Positions 27,583 through 35,303 of a stretch of DNA of 64,000 bases are shown here, one piece after another. The DNA lies in NCBI RefSeq assembly GCF_003057885.1, contig NZ_QAGK01000012.1:1-64000 (forward strand), given 5' to 3'. How positions within the stretch are numbered: position 1 is the first letter of the stretch; every line of letters begins with the position of its first letter. A program made the position numbers and the translations under genes. The notes under the pieces were generated by a model, which was given only the letters and a program-made list of their open reading frames with translations, did not search any database and was not told the origin of the DNA. This stretch comes from Oceaniglobus ichthyenteri (GTDB taxonomy: Bacteria > Pseudomonadota > Alphaproteobacteria > Rhodobacterales > Rhodobacteraceae).

Positions 27583-29547
27583 TTACTCTGCGGCAACTGT
27601 TGTGGGTTCGGCAATTAATACGATATCTGACATGATCCGGTTCAGTTCGAAATCCTTCGGCGTATATATGCGCGCGACACCCATTTCACTCAGCTTAAGT
27701 GCATCATCTTCTGGAATAATTCCCCCGACGACCACGGGAATATGGCCCAGACCGGCCTCGTGCAAAAGGTCGATCAATTCCCCCACCAATGGAATATGAC
27801 TGCCCGACAGGATCGAAAGACCGATTACATGGGCATCTTCATCATGGGCCGATCGCACGATTTCGGCCGGAGTCATGCGAATCCCGTCATAGGTGATGTC
27901 CATGCCGCAATCGCGCGCGCGGCTGGCAATTTGTTCGGCGCCGTTTGAATGGCCATCCAGCCCCGGTTTGCCGATCAATATTTTCAATCGACGGCCCAAA
28001 CGCGTTGAAACCGCATCTACCGCGGCGCGAATTTCTTCCAACCCTTCGGTGCGGTTTGACGGGTTGCGTGACACGCCGGTGGGGCCGCGGTATTGGCCGA
28101 ATGCAGTGCGAATCATATCGCCCCATTCACCCGTTGTGGCGCCCGCGCGGGCGGCTTTGATGCTGGCAGGCATGATATTGGCGCCAGAGCGGGCTGCGGC
28201 GCGCAGTTCGTCCAATGCGGCGTTCACGGCCCGTGTGTCGCGTGCGTCGCGCCAGGCGGTAAGACGGTTAAGCTGATCGGCCTCGGCCTCGGGGTCGGCG
28301 ACCATGATCGCCTCGTCGCCGGCGGTCAGCGGCGAGGGTTCACCATTCTGAAACCGGTTCACGCCTACGACAGTGGTGGTGCCGGTTTCGATGCCATCAA
28401 TGCGCGCGGCGTTGGAGTCAACTAGCCGCATTTTCATATATTCAATCGCCTGCACGGCGCCGCCCATGCCATCAATCGTATCCAATTCAGCCCGGGCACC
28501 GCTTTTCAGCGCTTCGACTTTGGCGGTGATTGTCGGATTGCCGTCAAACAAATCGCCATATTCCAAAAGATCGGTTTCATAGGCAAGAATTTGCTGCATC
28601 CGCAGGGACCATTGCTGATCCCATGGTCGGGGCAGGCCCAAAGCCTCGTTCCAGGCTGGCAATTGCACGGCGCGCGCGCGGGCATTTTTAGAGAGCGTCA
28701 CAGCCAGCATTTCAATCAGAATACGATAGACATTGTTTTCGGGCTGTTGTTCGGTCAGGCCCAAAGAATTCACCTGCACCCCATAGCGAAAGCGGCGGAA
28801 TTTCGGGTCTTCGACGCCATAACGTTGGACGCAGATTTCATCCCATAATTCGACAAAAGCGCGCATTTTGCACAGCTCGGTAACAAACCGAATGCCCGCG
28901 TTTACAAAAAACGAAATGCGCCCGACCATTTGTGGAAAATCCTCGGGCGCGACTTTGCCTTGCAAATCATCCAGAACTGCGGTGGCCGTGGCCAAAGCAA
29001 AGGCCAATTCCTGTTCCGGCGTCGCGCCGGCCTCTTGCAGATGATAGGAACACACGTTCATCGGGTTCCATTTTGGCAAATGTTCGCGGGTATAGGCCGC
29101 GACATCGGTGATCATCCGCAGGCTGGGTTCGGGGGCGGTGATATAGGTGCCGCGCGACAGATATTCCTTGATGATGTCGTTTTGCACCGTCCCCTGCAGG
29201 GTTGCGGGATCGACGCCCTGTTCCTCGGCCACGGCGATGTACAGCGCCAACAACCATGGCGCAGTGGCGTTGATAGTCATTGACGTGTTCATCTGATCCA
29301 ATGGAATATCTTTGAACAACGCGCGCATATCGCCCAGATGCGCCACCGGCACGCCGACCTTGCCCACTTCGCCCCGGGCCAGAACATGATCGCTGTCATA
29401 TCCGGTCTGGGTGGGCAGATCAAAAGCCACCGACAGGCCGGTTTGCCCCTTGGCCAGGTTTCCACGGTACAATGCATTTGACGCGGCGGCGGTGGAATGC
29501 CCGGCATAGGTGCGGAAAAGCCAGGGGCGATCTTTGGTTTGGGTCAT
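27583..29547 (-). CDS. ecm: Ethylmalonyl-CoA mutase
   Basis: This 654-residue adenosylcobalamin enzyme converts (2R)-ethylmalonyl-CoA to methylsuccinyl-CoA, the defining step of the ethylmalonyl-CoA pathway. The N-terminal TIM-barrel part has YAGHSTAAASNALYRGNLAK and FDLPTQTGYDSDH. The C-terminal B12 domain has the cobalamin-ligating motif DGHSNG after LKILIGKPGL. The single-chain form and lack of a small subunit fit Ecm better than heterodimeric methylmalonyl-CoA mutase, and mch and mcl2 nearby support this. A methylmalonyl-CoA mutase role remains possible. Confidence 0.9.
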   Translation of the reverse strand: MTQTKDRPWLFRTYAGHSTAAASNALYRGNLAKGQTGLSVAFDLPTQTGYDSDHVLARGEVGKVGVPVAHLGDMRALFKDIPLDQMNTSMTINATAPWLLALYIAVAEEQGVDPATLQGTVQNDIIKEYLSRGTYITAPEPSLRMITDVAAYTREHLPKWNPMNVCSYHLQEAGATPEQELAFALATATAVLDDLQGKVAPEDFPQMVGRISFFVNAGIRFVTELCKMRAFVELWDEICVQRYGVEDPKFRRFRYGVQVNSLGLTEQQPENNVYRILIEMLAVTLSKNARARAVQLPAWNEALGLPRPWDQQWSLRMQQILAYETDLLEYGDLFDGNPTITAKVEALKSGARAELDTIDGMGGAVQAIEYMKMRLVDSNAARIDGIETGTTTVVGVNRFQNGEPSPLTAGDEAIMVADPEAEADQLNRLTAWRDARDTRAVNAALDELRAAARSGANIMPASIKAARAGATTGEWGDMIRTAFGQYRGPTGVSRNPSNRTEGLEEIRAAVDAVSTRLGRRLKILIGKPGLDGHSNGAEQIASRARDCGMDITYDGIRMTPAEIVRSAHDEDAHVIGLSILSGSHIPLVGELIDLLHEAGLGHIPVVVGGIIPEDDALKLSEMGVARIYTPKDFELNRIMSDIVLIAEPTTVAAE

Positions 29548-29685
29548 CTAAGCCTCGTGCGCAATAATCTTACCTTAATACGGTGATAGGGGAAATTTTA
29601 TACCAATGTCAATCGCTGCGCTGCGGCAAGTTACAAGATGGCTGGTTTGACGTGAAATTCATTGTCGGTGATTTCGAACAGCCAT

Positions 29686-29717
29686 AAAAAAAGGGCGCCG
29701 ATCACTGATCTGCGCCC
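29686..29717 (-). terminator. Intrinsic terminator after frmA
   Basis: On the minus strand, a GGGCGC/GCGCCC stem encloses a loop with its own GATC-AGT-GATC mini-stem, followed by seven Ts. It lies 27 bp after the formaldehyde dehydrogenase stop. Confidence 0.85.
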
Positions 29718-29743
29718 CCAACCATTCTGATCATGCGGCACAA

Positions 29744-30856
29744 TCAGTAAACAACAACCGCGCGAATGCTTTTACCTTCGTGCATCAGGTCAAACCCTTT
29801 GTTGATGTCGTCCAACCCCATGGTGTGGGTGATCATCGGGTCAATCTCGATTTTTCCGTCCATGTACCAATCAACGATTTTTGGTACATCTGTCCGGCCT
29901 CGCGCGCCGCCAAACGCGGTGCCGCGCCAGGATCGCCCCGTTACCAATTGAAACGGCCGGGTCGAAATTTCGGCACCTGCGGGCGCAACGCCGATGATGA
30001 TGGATTCGCCCCAGCCTTTGTGCGACGATTCCAATGCGGTGCGCATCACATCCACATTGCCGGTGGCATCGAACGTGTAATCGGCCCCACCGCGGGTGAG
30101 TTCGACCAGATGCCCCACCAGATCGCCTTTGACCTCGGATGGATTGACGAAATCGGTCATGCCGAACCGGCGTGCCATGTCAACCTTGCTAGGGTTCAGA
30201 TCGACGCCGACGATCTGATCGGCCCCGGCCAGGCGCAAGCCCTGAATCACGTTCAATCCGATTCCGCCAAGCCCGAAGACAATGGCGCGGCTGCCGATTT
30301 CAACCTTGGCGGTATTGATCACCGCGCCGATGCCGGTGGTTACGCCACAGCCGATATAACAGATTTTATCGAATGGTGCATCCTTGCGCACCTTGGCCAG
30401 TGCGATTTCAGGCAGAACCGTATGGTTGGCAAAGGTGGAACAGCCCATGTAATGCAGGATCGGCGTACCATCCAGCATGGAAAACCGCGATGTTCCATCG
30501 GGCATCACACCGGCCCCTTGGGTGGTGCGGATCGATTGGCAGAGGTTGGTTTTCGGGTTCAGACAGTATTCGCAAGTCCGACATTCGGGCGTATAAAGCG
30601 GGATCACATGATCGCCTGGCACCAGGCTGGTCACGCCTTCGCCCACCTCAAGCACGACGCCGGCACCCTCATGGCCAAGAATCGCGGGAAACGCGCCTTC
30701 GGGGTCGGCACCGGATCGGGTGAATTCATCGGTATGGCAAAGGCCGGTGGCCTTGATTTCTACCAAAACCTCTCCGGCGCGGGGGCCATCGAGGTTGACC
30801 TCCATAACTTCAAGCGGTTTTCCGGCCTCTAATGCAACGGCAGCACGGGTTCTCAT
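29744..30856 (-). CDS. frmA: S-(hydroxymethyl)glutathione dehydrogenase (class III alcohol dehydrogenase)
   Basis: This 370-residue zinc enzyme oxidises the glutathione adduct of formaldehyde. The catalytic zinc ligands are in [14 protein letters not shown] and [10 protein letters not shown]. The structural zinc loop is [17 protein letters not shown]. The NAD-binding [12 protein letters not shown] is near residue 195. Full length, ending in IRAVVVY. It detoxifies formaldehyde from methylated compounds. The GSH-adduct-forming and S-formylglutathione hydrolase genes are not in view. Confidence 0.93.
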   Translation of the reverse strand: MRTRAAVALEAGKPLEVMEVNLDGPRAGEVLVEIKATGLCHTDEFTRSGADPEGAFPAILGHEGAGVVLEVGEGVTSLVPGDHVIPLYTPECRTCEYCLNPKTNLCQSIRTTQGAGVMPDGTSRFSMLDGTPILHYMGCSTFANHTVLPEIALAKVRKDAPFDKICYIGCGVTTGIGAVINTAKVEIGSRAIVFGLGGIGLNVIQGLRLAGADQIVGVDLNPSKVDMARRFGMTDFVNPSEVKGDLVGHLVELTRGGADYTFDATGNVDVMRTALESSHKGWGESIIIGVAPAGAEISTRPFQLVTGRSWRGTAFGGARGRTDVPKIVDWYMDGKIEIDPMITHTMGLDDINKGFDLMHEGKSIRAVVVY

Positions 30857-30911
30857 AACAATCCTCTCAAGTTATAGCGTTATGAGGACTTTGGGCCAAA
30901 AGGAGAGTGAA

Positions 30912-31184
30912 ATGCAACTCAAGACCGTGATCGTCAGCAGCGTTATGATTTGGGGGCTTGCGGGGTGCGCCGCCCAAGACCCCGCACAACCGGGTACCGA
31001 TGCCTGTGGCGCGTCAACCCAACAAAGCCTGATCGGCCAGGCCTTGAGTGATGTGACAATACCCAGCACACAAGACGTGCGGATCATCAAGCCCGATACC
31101 TTGGTGACATTGGATTATGTGCCCACCCGAATGAACATCAAAGTGGGCAACACAGGATTGATCGAAACCGTATATTGCGGCTGA
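30912..31184 (+). CDS. Peptidase inhibitor I78-family lipoprotein
   Basis: This 90-residue protein starts MQLKTVIVSSVMIWGLAGCA, with lipobox LAGC and AGGAGAG upstream. The mature part matches the I78 inhibitor pattern: DACGASTQQSLIGQALSDV, then VRIIKPDTLVTLDYVPTRMN and a terminal ETVYCG. The two cysteines probably form a disulfide. I78 proteins inhibit serine peptidases and act in the periplasm or at the cell surface. Inhibition here is inferred from the family. It ends exactly where the convergent cytochrome gene ends. Confidence 0.85.
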   Translation: MQLKTVIVSSVMIWGLAGCAAQDPAQPGTDACGASTQQSLIGQALSDVTIPSTQDVRIIKPDTLVTLDYVPTRMNIKVGNTGLIETVYCG

Positions 31185-31619
31185 TTATTTCTTCAGACGG
31201 TAATCTTCGTGGCAGGCTTTGCAGGCCCCGCCGATCTGGCCCATCGCGGCGCCCAGCGTCGCGGTATCGGTCGCGTCCATTGCGGATTTTGCGGCAACTT
31301 CCAACGCCATGGCTTTGTCTTTGAAATCATCGAAGTTTTCCCAGATTGCGGGCAGTGCTTCGGATTTTTCGGTCATTTCATTGGCTTCAAATTTGGCGGG
31401 AATCTGTTGCGCGTCCGCATGCAGCGCAGATGCGGCAGCCTGAACCGCGTCAGCATCAAAATCGGCTTTTGCAATTGTGCCAAGGATCTTGGTCTGTGCG
31501 CCAACGTCCTTCATCAATTCCATCCGCGCCGCCACCGGATCGGCGTGAGATTCGGCAAATGCCTGGGGCACCGTGGCGACAACGCCCAGGGCGATGAGGG
31601 CTGCAAGTGTCGATTTCAT
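31185..31619 (-). CDS. Cytochrome c' family protein
   Basis: This 144-residue protein has a signal peptide (MKSTLAALIALGVVATVPQA, cleaved near FAESHA). The heme motif CKACH sits at the C-terminus (ACKACHEDYRLKK), with a four-helix-bundle chain before it (VAARMELMKDVGAQTKILG). These are the hallmarks of class II cytochromes c (c' or c-556). It is periplasmic, and a role in electron transfer or NO binding is inferred. A TGTGATCACA site lies 88 bp upstream of the start. Confidence 0.93.
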   Translation of the reverse strand: MKSTLAALIALGVVATVPQAFAESHADPVAARMELMKDVGAQTKILGTIAKADFDADAVQAAASALHADAQQIPAKFEANEMTEKSEALPAIWENFDDFKDKAMALEVAAKSAMDATDTATLGAAMGQIGGACKACHEDYRLKK

Positions 31620-31706
31620 GGGCAGTGTCCTTTAACAATGATAAAAATCAAAGCTTAGAGTGCCACAATCCCCTGTCTAGGTCAAAAGCCTTGGGTGCCA
31701 CGATGG

Positions 31707-31716
31707 TGTGATCACA
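31707..31716. promoter_or_regulatory. Single TGTGATCACA palindrome upstream of the cytochrome c' gene
   Basis: This is the same 10-bp palindrome found in pairs before sucC and sdhC. Here there is one copy, with no second copy 21 bp to either side. It lies 88 bp before the cytochrome start and 21 bp upstream (minus strand) of a TTGACC that could be a -35 box. Confidence 0.5.
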
Positions 31717-31730
31717 TTTAAGGGAATTGG

Positions 31731-31797
31731 CCCGGTGCCGTGCATTGGTGGGGGCAATGAAACACGGCACCGGGCAAAGCGATCTGTCGCTCTGCTG
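31731..31797. ncRNA. Two-hairpin element, copy 1 (candidate structured RNA)
   Basis: CCCGGTGCCGTG (31731-31742) pairs perfectly with CACGGCACCGGG (31763-31774). Inside is a second stem CATTG/CAATG with a GTGGGGG loop and an AAA bulge. A second hairpin AGCGA-TCTG-TCGCT follows (31778-31791), then CTG. Copy 2 at 31934 keeps the shape with compensated changes. The region has no gene. Strand and function are unknown. It could equally be a palindromic DNA repeat. Confidence 0.5.
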
Positions 31798-31933
31798 ACC
31801 GTGATACCGGGCAAGGGCGGCAATGACAGGGCGCAAACGGGCAATCGCCAAGGTGATTGCATGGCAAAATTGGGGCAATGGACGATACAGCATGCGCCCC
31901 GGTTCTGTTCAAAGATAAAGGATAAGAACAGGC

Positions 31934-31997
31934 CCCGGTGCTGTGAACTGGGTGGGGGCAAAGTTTACACAGCACCGGGCAAGCGTTGATCGCTCTG
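31934..31997. ncRNA. Two-hairpin element, copy 2 (candidate structured RNA)
   Basis: CCCGGTGCTGTG (31934-31945) pairs perfectly with CACAGCACCGGG (31968-31979). An inner AACT/AGTT stem frames the conserved GGTGGGGGCAA. A following AGCG/CGCT hairpin (31982-31994) and CTCTG match copy 1. The stem pair C-G of copy 1 is T-A here. The rest of the 432-bp gap (31620-32051) holds no gene that I can support. Confidence 0.5.
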
Positions 31998-32051
31998 ACA
32001 CGGTTGTGACAGCCGATTGTGGCGATTTCGCGGAACAATAGGGGGAAAGAG

Positions 32052-32474
32052 ATGATGATTGTGCGGCCAGCGCACCGCAATCTGAACCGCTTGCCTTTGT
32101 GGGGCCAACTGGGCAAGATCGGTGTGATGAACATGCAGCCGCCCACCCCCTTTCCCCAACGCTCGGACCCGAATGATCGGGTGGCGTTTGACCGGCGCGA
32201 ATTGGCGGCGATCCTGACCCTGTATGGGCGCATGGTGGCCGCAGGTGAATGGCGCGACTATGGCATGTCGTTCCTGCGCGATGTGGCGGTGTTTTCTGTT
32301 TTTCGACGTTCGGCGGAAAATCCGATTTACCGGATTGAAAAGCGGCCAAAACTGCGCGGCCGCCAGGGGCAATATGCGGTCATTGCCATGGACGGGCAGA
32401 TTTTGAAGCGTGGCGCAGACCTGCCAACAGTGCTCAGGGTGTTAGAGCGTAAGCTGATCCGCGCTGTGGACTAG
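32052..32474 (+). CDS. DUF2794 family protein
   Basis: This protein of up to 140 residues has the conserved DUF2794 core: VAFDRRELAAILTLYGRMVA, GEWRDYGMSFLRDVAVFSVF, NPIYRIEKRPKL, and the C-terminal RGADLPTVLRVLERKLIRAV. It is found almost only in alphaproteobacteria and has no known function. I use the ATG at 32052 because a GGGGGAAAG ribosome site precedes it. An internal start at 32127 (MNMQPPTPF) matches the length of some relatives. Confidence 0.87.
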   Translation: MMIVRPAHRNLNRLPLWGQLGKIGVMNMQPPTPFPQRSDPNDRVAFDRRELAAILTLYGRMVAAGEWRDYGMSFLRDVAVFSVFRRSAENPIYRIEKRPKLRGRQGQYAVIAMDGQILKRGADLPTVLRVLERKLIRAVD

Positions 32475-32566
32475 GTTGCTTTTCGGCCTGATGTTTGAAA
32501 AGTGATAGTATACTGCCCGATCCCTGTTTCAGATCGGCCGTTTTGTTCGATAAGTGAAGGCCGATA

Positions 32567-33313
32567 ATGTCAGAATATCTTGTGTTTTTTGTCTCCGGCA
32601 TCCTGGGCGGTGCGGTGAATGCGGCGGCGGGCGGCGCGAAATTGTTTGTTTTTCCGATGCTCGTGGCCACAGGGCTGCCGCCACTTGCGGCCAATGCCAC
32701 CGCGGCGGTCGGGCTGTGGCCTGCACAGCTCAGCGCGGTTTGGGCCAATCGGCAGGGGTTGTTTGCAAACCCACGCGCGCTGTTTTTGCAAATGTTGCCA
32801 GCGATGCTGGGCGCGCTTGCGGGCGCATTTGCACTTATCTTTTCAACTGAATCTGCGTTTCTTGCGGTGATTCCGGCGCTTTTATTCGTGGCCGTCGCGG
32901 CGATTTTGATGGGCCGTCGGTTAAGCGCGGTTTTGCAACGGCTGTTTCCCGGTGGAGCGTTGCAAAAAGTAACCCATGTGCTGATGTTTGCGGTCGGGTT
33001 TTATGGCGGATATTTTGGCGCCGGACTGGGATTCATGCTGATCGCGGTGTTGACGGCGGCAGGCGGTTTGGCGATTCAAAAAGCCAACACATTGAAAAAC
33101 TTGACAGCATTTTCAATTTATTCGGTGGCGGTGATCCCGCTTTCGTTTTCGGGGTTGGTGGTGTGGGACGCCGCAATGGCGGTTCTGGTGGGCGGATTGA
33201 TCGGCGGATATGTCGGCGCGCGGGTGGTGAAACACCTTCCCGACACGCCTATGCGGGTCGCTGTGGCCGGATTGGGCTGTGTTTTGGTTGGGGCCTATCT
33301 GTTTCGGCTGTGA
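32567..33313 (+). CDS. TSUP-family (TauE/SafE) membrane protein
   Basis: This 248-residue protein has about eight membrane segments and the two TSUP repeats: GILGGAVNAAAGGAKLFVFP near the N-terminus and GGYFGAGLGFMLIAVLTAAG near residue 150. The family exports or imports sulfur-containing or C2 anions. Nothing nearby tells the substrate. It differs clearly from the TSUP protein at 16260. It converges with the ABC permease gene, with a 2-bp gap. Confidence 0.87.
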   Translation: MSEYLVFFVSGILGGAVNAAAGGAKLFVFPMLVATGLPPLAANATAAVGLWPAQLSAVWANRQGLFANPRALFLQMLPAMLGALAGAFALIFSTESAFLAVIPALLFVAVAAILMGRRLSAVLQRLFPGGALQKVTHVLMFAVGFYGGYFGAGLGFMLIAVLTAAGGLAIQKANTLKNLTAFSIYSVAVIPLSFSGLVVWDAAMAVLVGGLIGGYVGARVVKHLPDTPMRVAVAGLGCVLVGAYLFRL

Positions 33314-33315
33314 CC

Positions 33316-34260
33316 TTACCGTTCGCCGCGCCGATAGGGTTTCATCAACGCCTGTGGCACCCGGGCGCGGCGCGACATCAGCACCAGTGCGACAATCGAC
33401 AGAACATAGGGCAGCATCAGAAACAGCTGATAAGGCACCGCCTTGCCCACCACGGTTTGCAGCCGCAATTGATAGGCATCAAACAATGCAAACAGCAGCG
33501 CACCAAGAAGCGCGCGCAGGGGCATCCACATGGAAAACACCACCAGCGCGATACAGACCCAACCGCGCCCCTGAACCATGGTTGGGAAAAAGCTGTTGAA
33601 TGCGGCAAGGGTCAGAAAACTGCCGCCTACTGCCATCAACGCCGATCCGACCATGATACATCCGATGCGAATACGGATCGGATCAAGGCCCTGCGCTTCG
33701 GCGGCATGGGGGTTTTCGCCGGTGATCCGAATGGCCAGCCCCAGCGGCGTGCGCGCCATCACCCACGCCAAGATCACAACACAGGCAATCGCCAGATAGG
33801 TCAGCGGAGTTTGGGTGAACAGGGTTGGCCCCAGGATCGGCACATCCGACAAAAACGGAATGGGATAGTTTTCAAACGCCTCAACCGTCGGTGGGCTGCC
33901 TTGCACAGGCACCGCCAAACGGAAAATATAATAGCTGAACGAGGCGGCGAACAACGTGATGCCCAGTCCCGTCACGTGCTGTGACAGCCCCAGATTCACC
34001 GTCAGCACCGCATGGAGCAGGCCAAACAGCGCGCCGCAAACGGCCGCCGCAATCACCCCCGACCATAAATCGCCGGTAAAAAACACGGTGAGCCAGCCGA
34101 TCATCGCGCCAAAGGTCATGATCCCTTCGATGCCCAGGTTCAAAACTCCGGCCCGTTCGCACAATAGCGCGCCCAAAGTGCCAAAGATCAACGGTGTGGC
34201 GATCCGCAAGACCGAGGCCCAAAGCCCGACAGTGAACAAGATTTCGATTAATTCGGTCAT
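33316..34260 (-). CDS. Nucleoside/base ABC transporter permease (second)
   Basis: This 314-residue membrane protein of the BPD_transp_2 family has about eight helices. It shows LCERAGVLNLGIEGIMTFGA near residue 35, the family hallmark, and AAGIRITGENPHAAEAQGLDP-like coupling-loop residues (RITGENPHAAEAQGLD) near 178. With the next permease it forms the membrane channel of a BMP-dependent importer for nucleosides or bases. It overlaps that gene by 4 bp. Confidence 0.9.
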   Translation of the reverse strand: MTELIEILFTVGLWASVLRIATPLIFGTLGALLCERAGVLNLGIEGIMTFGAMIGWLTVFFTGDLWSGVIAAAVCGALFGLLHAVLTVNLGLSQHVTGLGITLFAASFSYYIFRLAVPVQGSPPTVEAFENYPIPFLSDVPILGPTLFTQTPLTYLAIACVVILAWVMARTPLGLAIRITGENPHAAEAQGLDPIRIRIGCIMVGSALMAVGGSFLTLAAFNSFFPTMVQGRGWVCIALVVFSMWMPLRALLGALLFALFDAYQLRLQTVVGKAVPYQLFLMLPYVLSIVALVLMSRRARVPQALMKPYRRGER

Positions 34261-35303
34261 CGCGCGATCCGGTATTGGGTGAAAAACAGCGCCACCAACA
34301 TGGCCAAAAGGGCGAGTGAGGTAGTGACGTCCGCGATAAAGCTGGGCACGTCCAAGGCGCGGCTCATCCCGTCGGCCCCAACAAACATCGCGGCAACGAA
34401 AAGCGCGGCGAATATCACCCCGAGGGCCGATAGATTGGCCAGCATCGCCACGACGATCCCGGTATATCCAAACCCCGGCGACAGGGCGGTGGACACGTGG
34501 CCTTTGACGCCCATTACCTCAATCGCGCCGGCCAGTCCGGCCAATCCGCCCGACAAACACGCCACCTTGAACAAGGTTTTCGTGATCGGCACGCCGGCAA
34601 ATTCCGCCGCCTTGGGGTTGGCCCCCGCCGCCGCCGATTGCAGGCCGAACACCGTAAACCGGTGGATGGCCCACACCAATACTGCAACGACAACGGCCAC
34701 AATCAGCCCGGTGTGCAACCGCGATTTCGCAACCAGCTTATCCAACCGCGCCTCGGGCGGAACGGGAATGGATTGTGGCCAGCCAAAGGCCAGCGGATCA
34801 CGCAAAAAACCCTCAATCGCCAAGGAAACGAACAGCACCACGATGAAATTCAACAACAGCGTCGTTACCACCTCATCCACCCCGAACCGCAGCCGCAACA
34901 GCACAGGAATGACCAACAGGATCACACCCGCCAACGCGCCGACGATCATCAACGCCGGGATGGCGATGACGCCGGGCACCACAGAGCCAAACGCCGCCAC
35001 GGCCAATGCGCCCAGGTAAAACTGCCCTTCGGCGCCGATATTCCACACTTTGGCGCGAAACGCGACGGCGGCGGCCAGCCCGGTCAGGATAAGCGGTGTG
35101 GCGCGGGTGAGGGTTTCGGTGATCGCCAATTGCGATCCAAATGCACCAATAAAGATTCGCCGATAGGCCTCAAACACCGGGGCACCCGACAGCGCGATCA
35201 AACCGCCCGCCACGATCAGCGCAAACAAAAGCGCCAGAATTGGCGCGCCGATGGTCAACAGGGGCGGGCGTGTGGCGCGACGTTCAAACCGCATGCAGCC
35301 CAT
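34257..35303 (-). CDS. Nucleoside/base ABC transporter permease (first)
   Basis: This 348-residue BPD_transp_2 family protein has about nine membrane helices. It includes VWNIGAEGQFYLGALAVAAF, the partner of the NLGIEG motif in the other permease, and ANPKAAEFAGVPITKT as the likely ATPase-coupling loop. Its start overlaps the ATPase gene by 20 bp. Gene order (BMP protein, ATPase, two permeases) is typical of purine/pyrimidine nucleoside importers. Confidence 0.9.
   Translation of the reverse strand: MGCMRFERRATRPPLLTIGAPILALLFALIVAGGLIALSGAPVFEAYRRIFIGAFGSQLAITETLTRATPLILTGLAAAVAFRAKVWNIGAEGQFYLGALAVAAFGSVVPGVIAIPALMIVGALAGVILLVIPVLLRLRFGVDEVVTTLLLNFIVVLFVSLAIEGFLRDPLAFGWPQSIPVPPEARLDKLVAKSRLHTGLIVAVVVAVLVWAIHRFTVFGLQSAAAGANPKAAEFAGVPITKTLFKVACLSGGLAGLAGAIEVMGVKGHVSTALSPGFGYTGIVVAMLANLSALGVIFAALFVAAMFVGADGMSRALDVPSFIADVTTSLALLAMLVALFFTQYRIAR

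Noticed and set aside
29780-30832. A 350-codon plus-strand frame opposite frmA
   Set aside because: It lies fully inside the well-supported formaldehyde dehydrogenase gene and shows shadow composition (many His, Gly, Arg) with no domain.
31731-31997. CRISPR array or tRNA-like element
   Set aside because: There are only two copies 203 bp apart, with perfect dyads and no regular spacers. The folds do not make a cloverleaf.
31677-32372. Several overlapping minus-strand frames between cytochrome c' and DUF2794
   Set aside because: They have no ribosome sites, no family features, and run through the hairpin elements. They are explained by high G+C.
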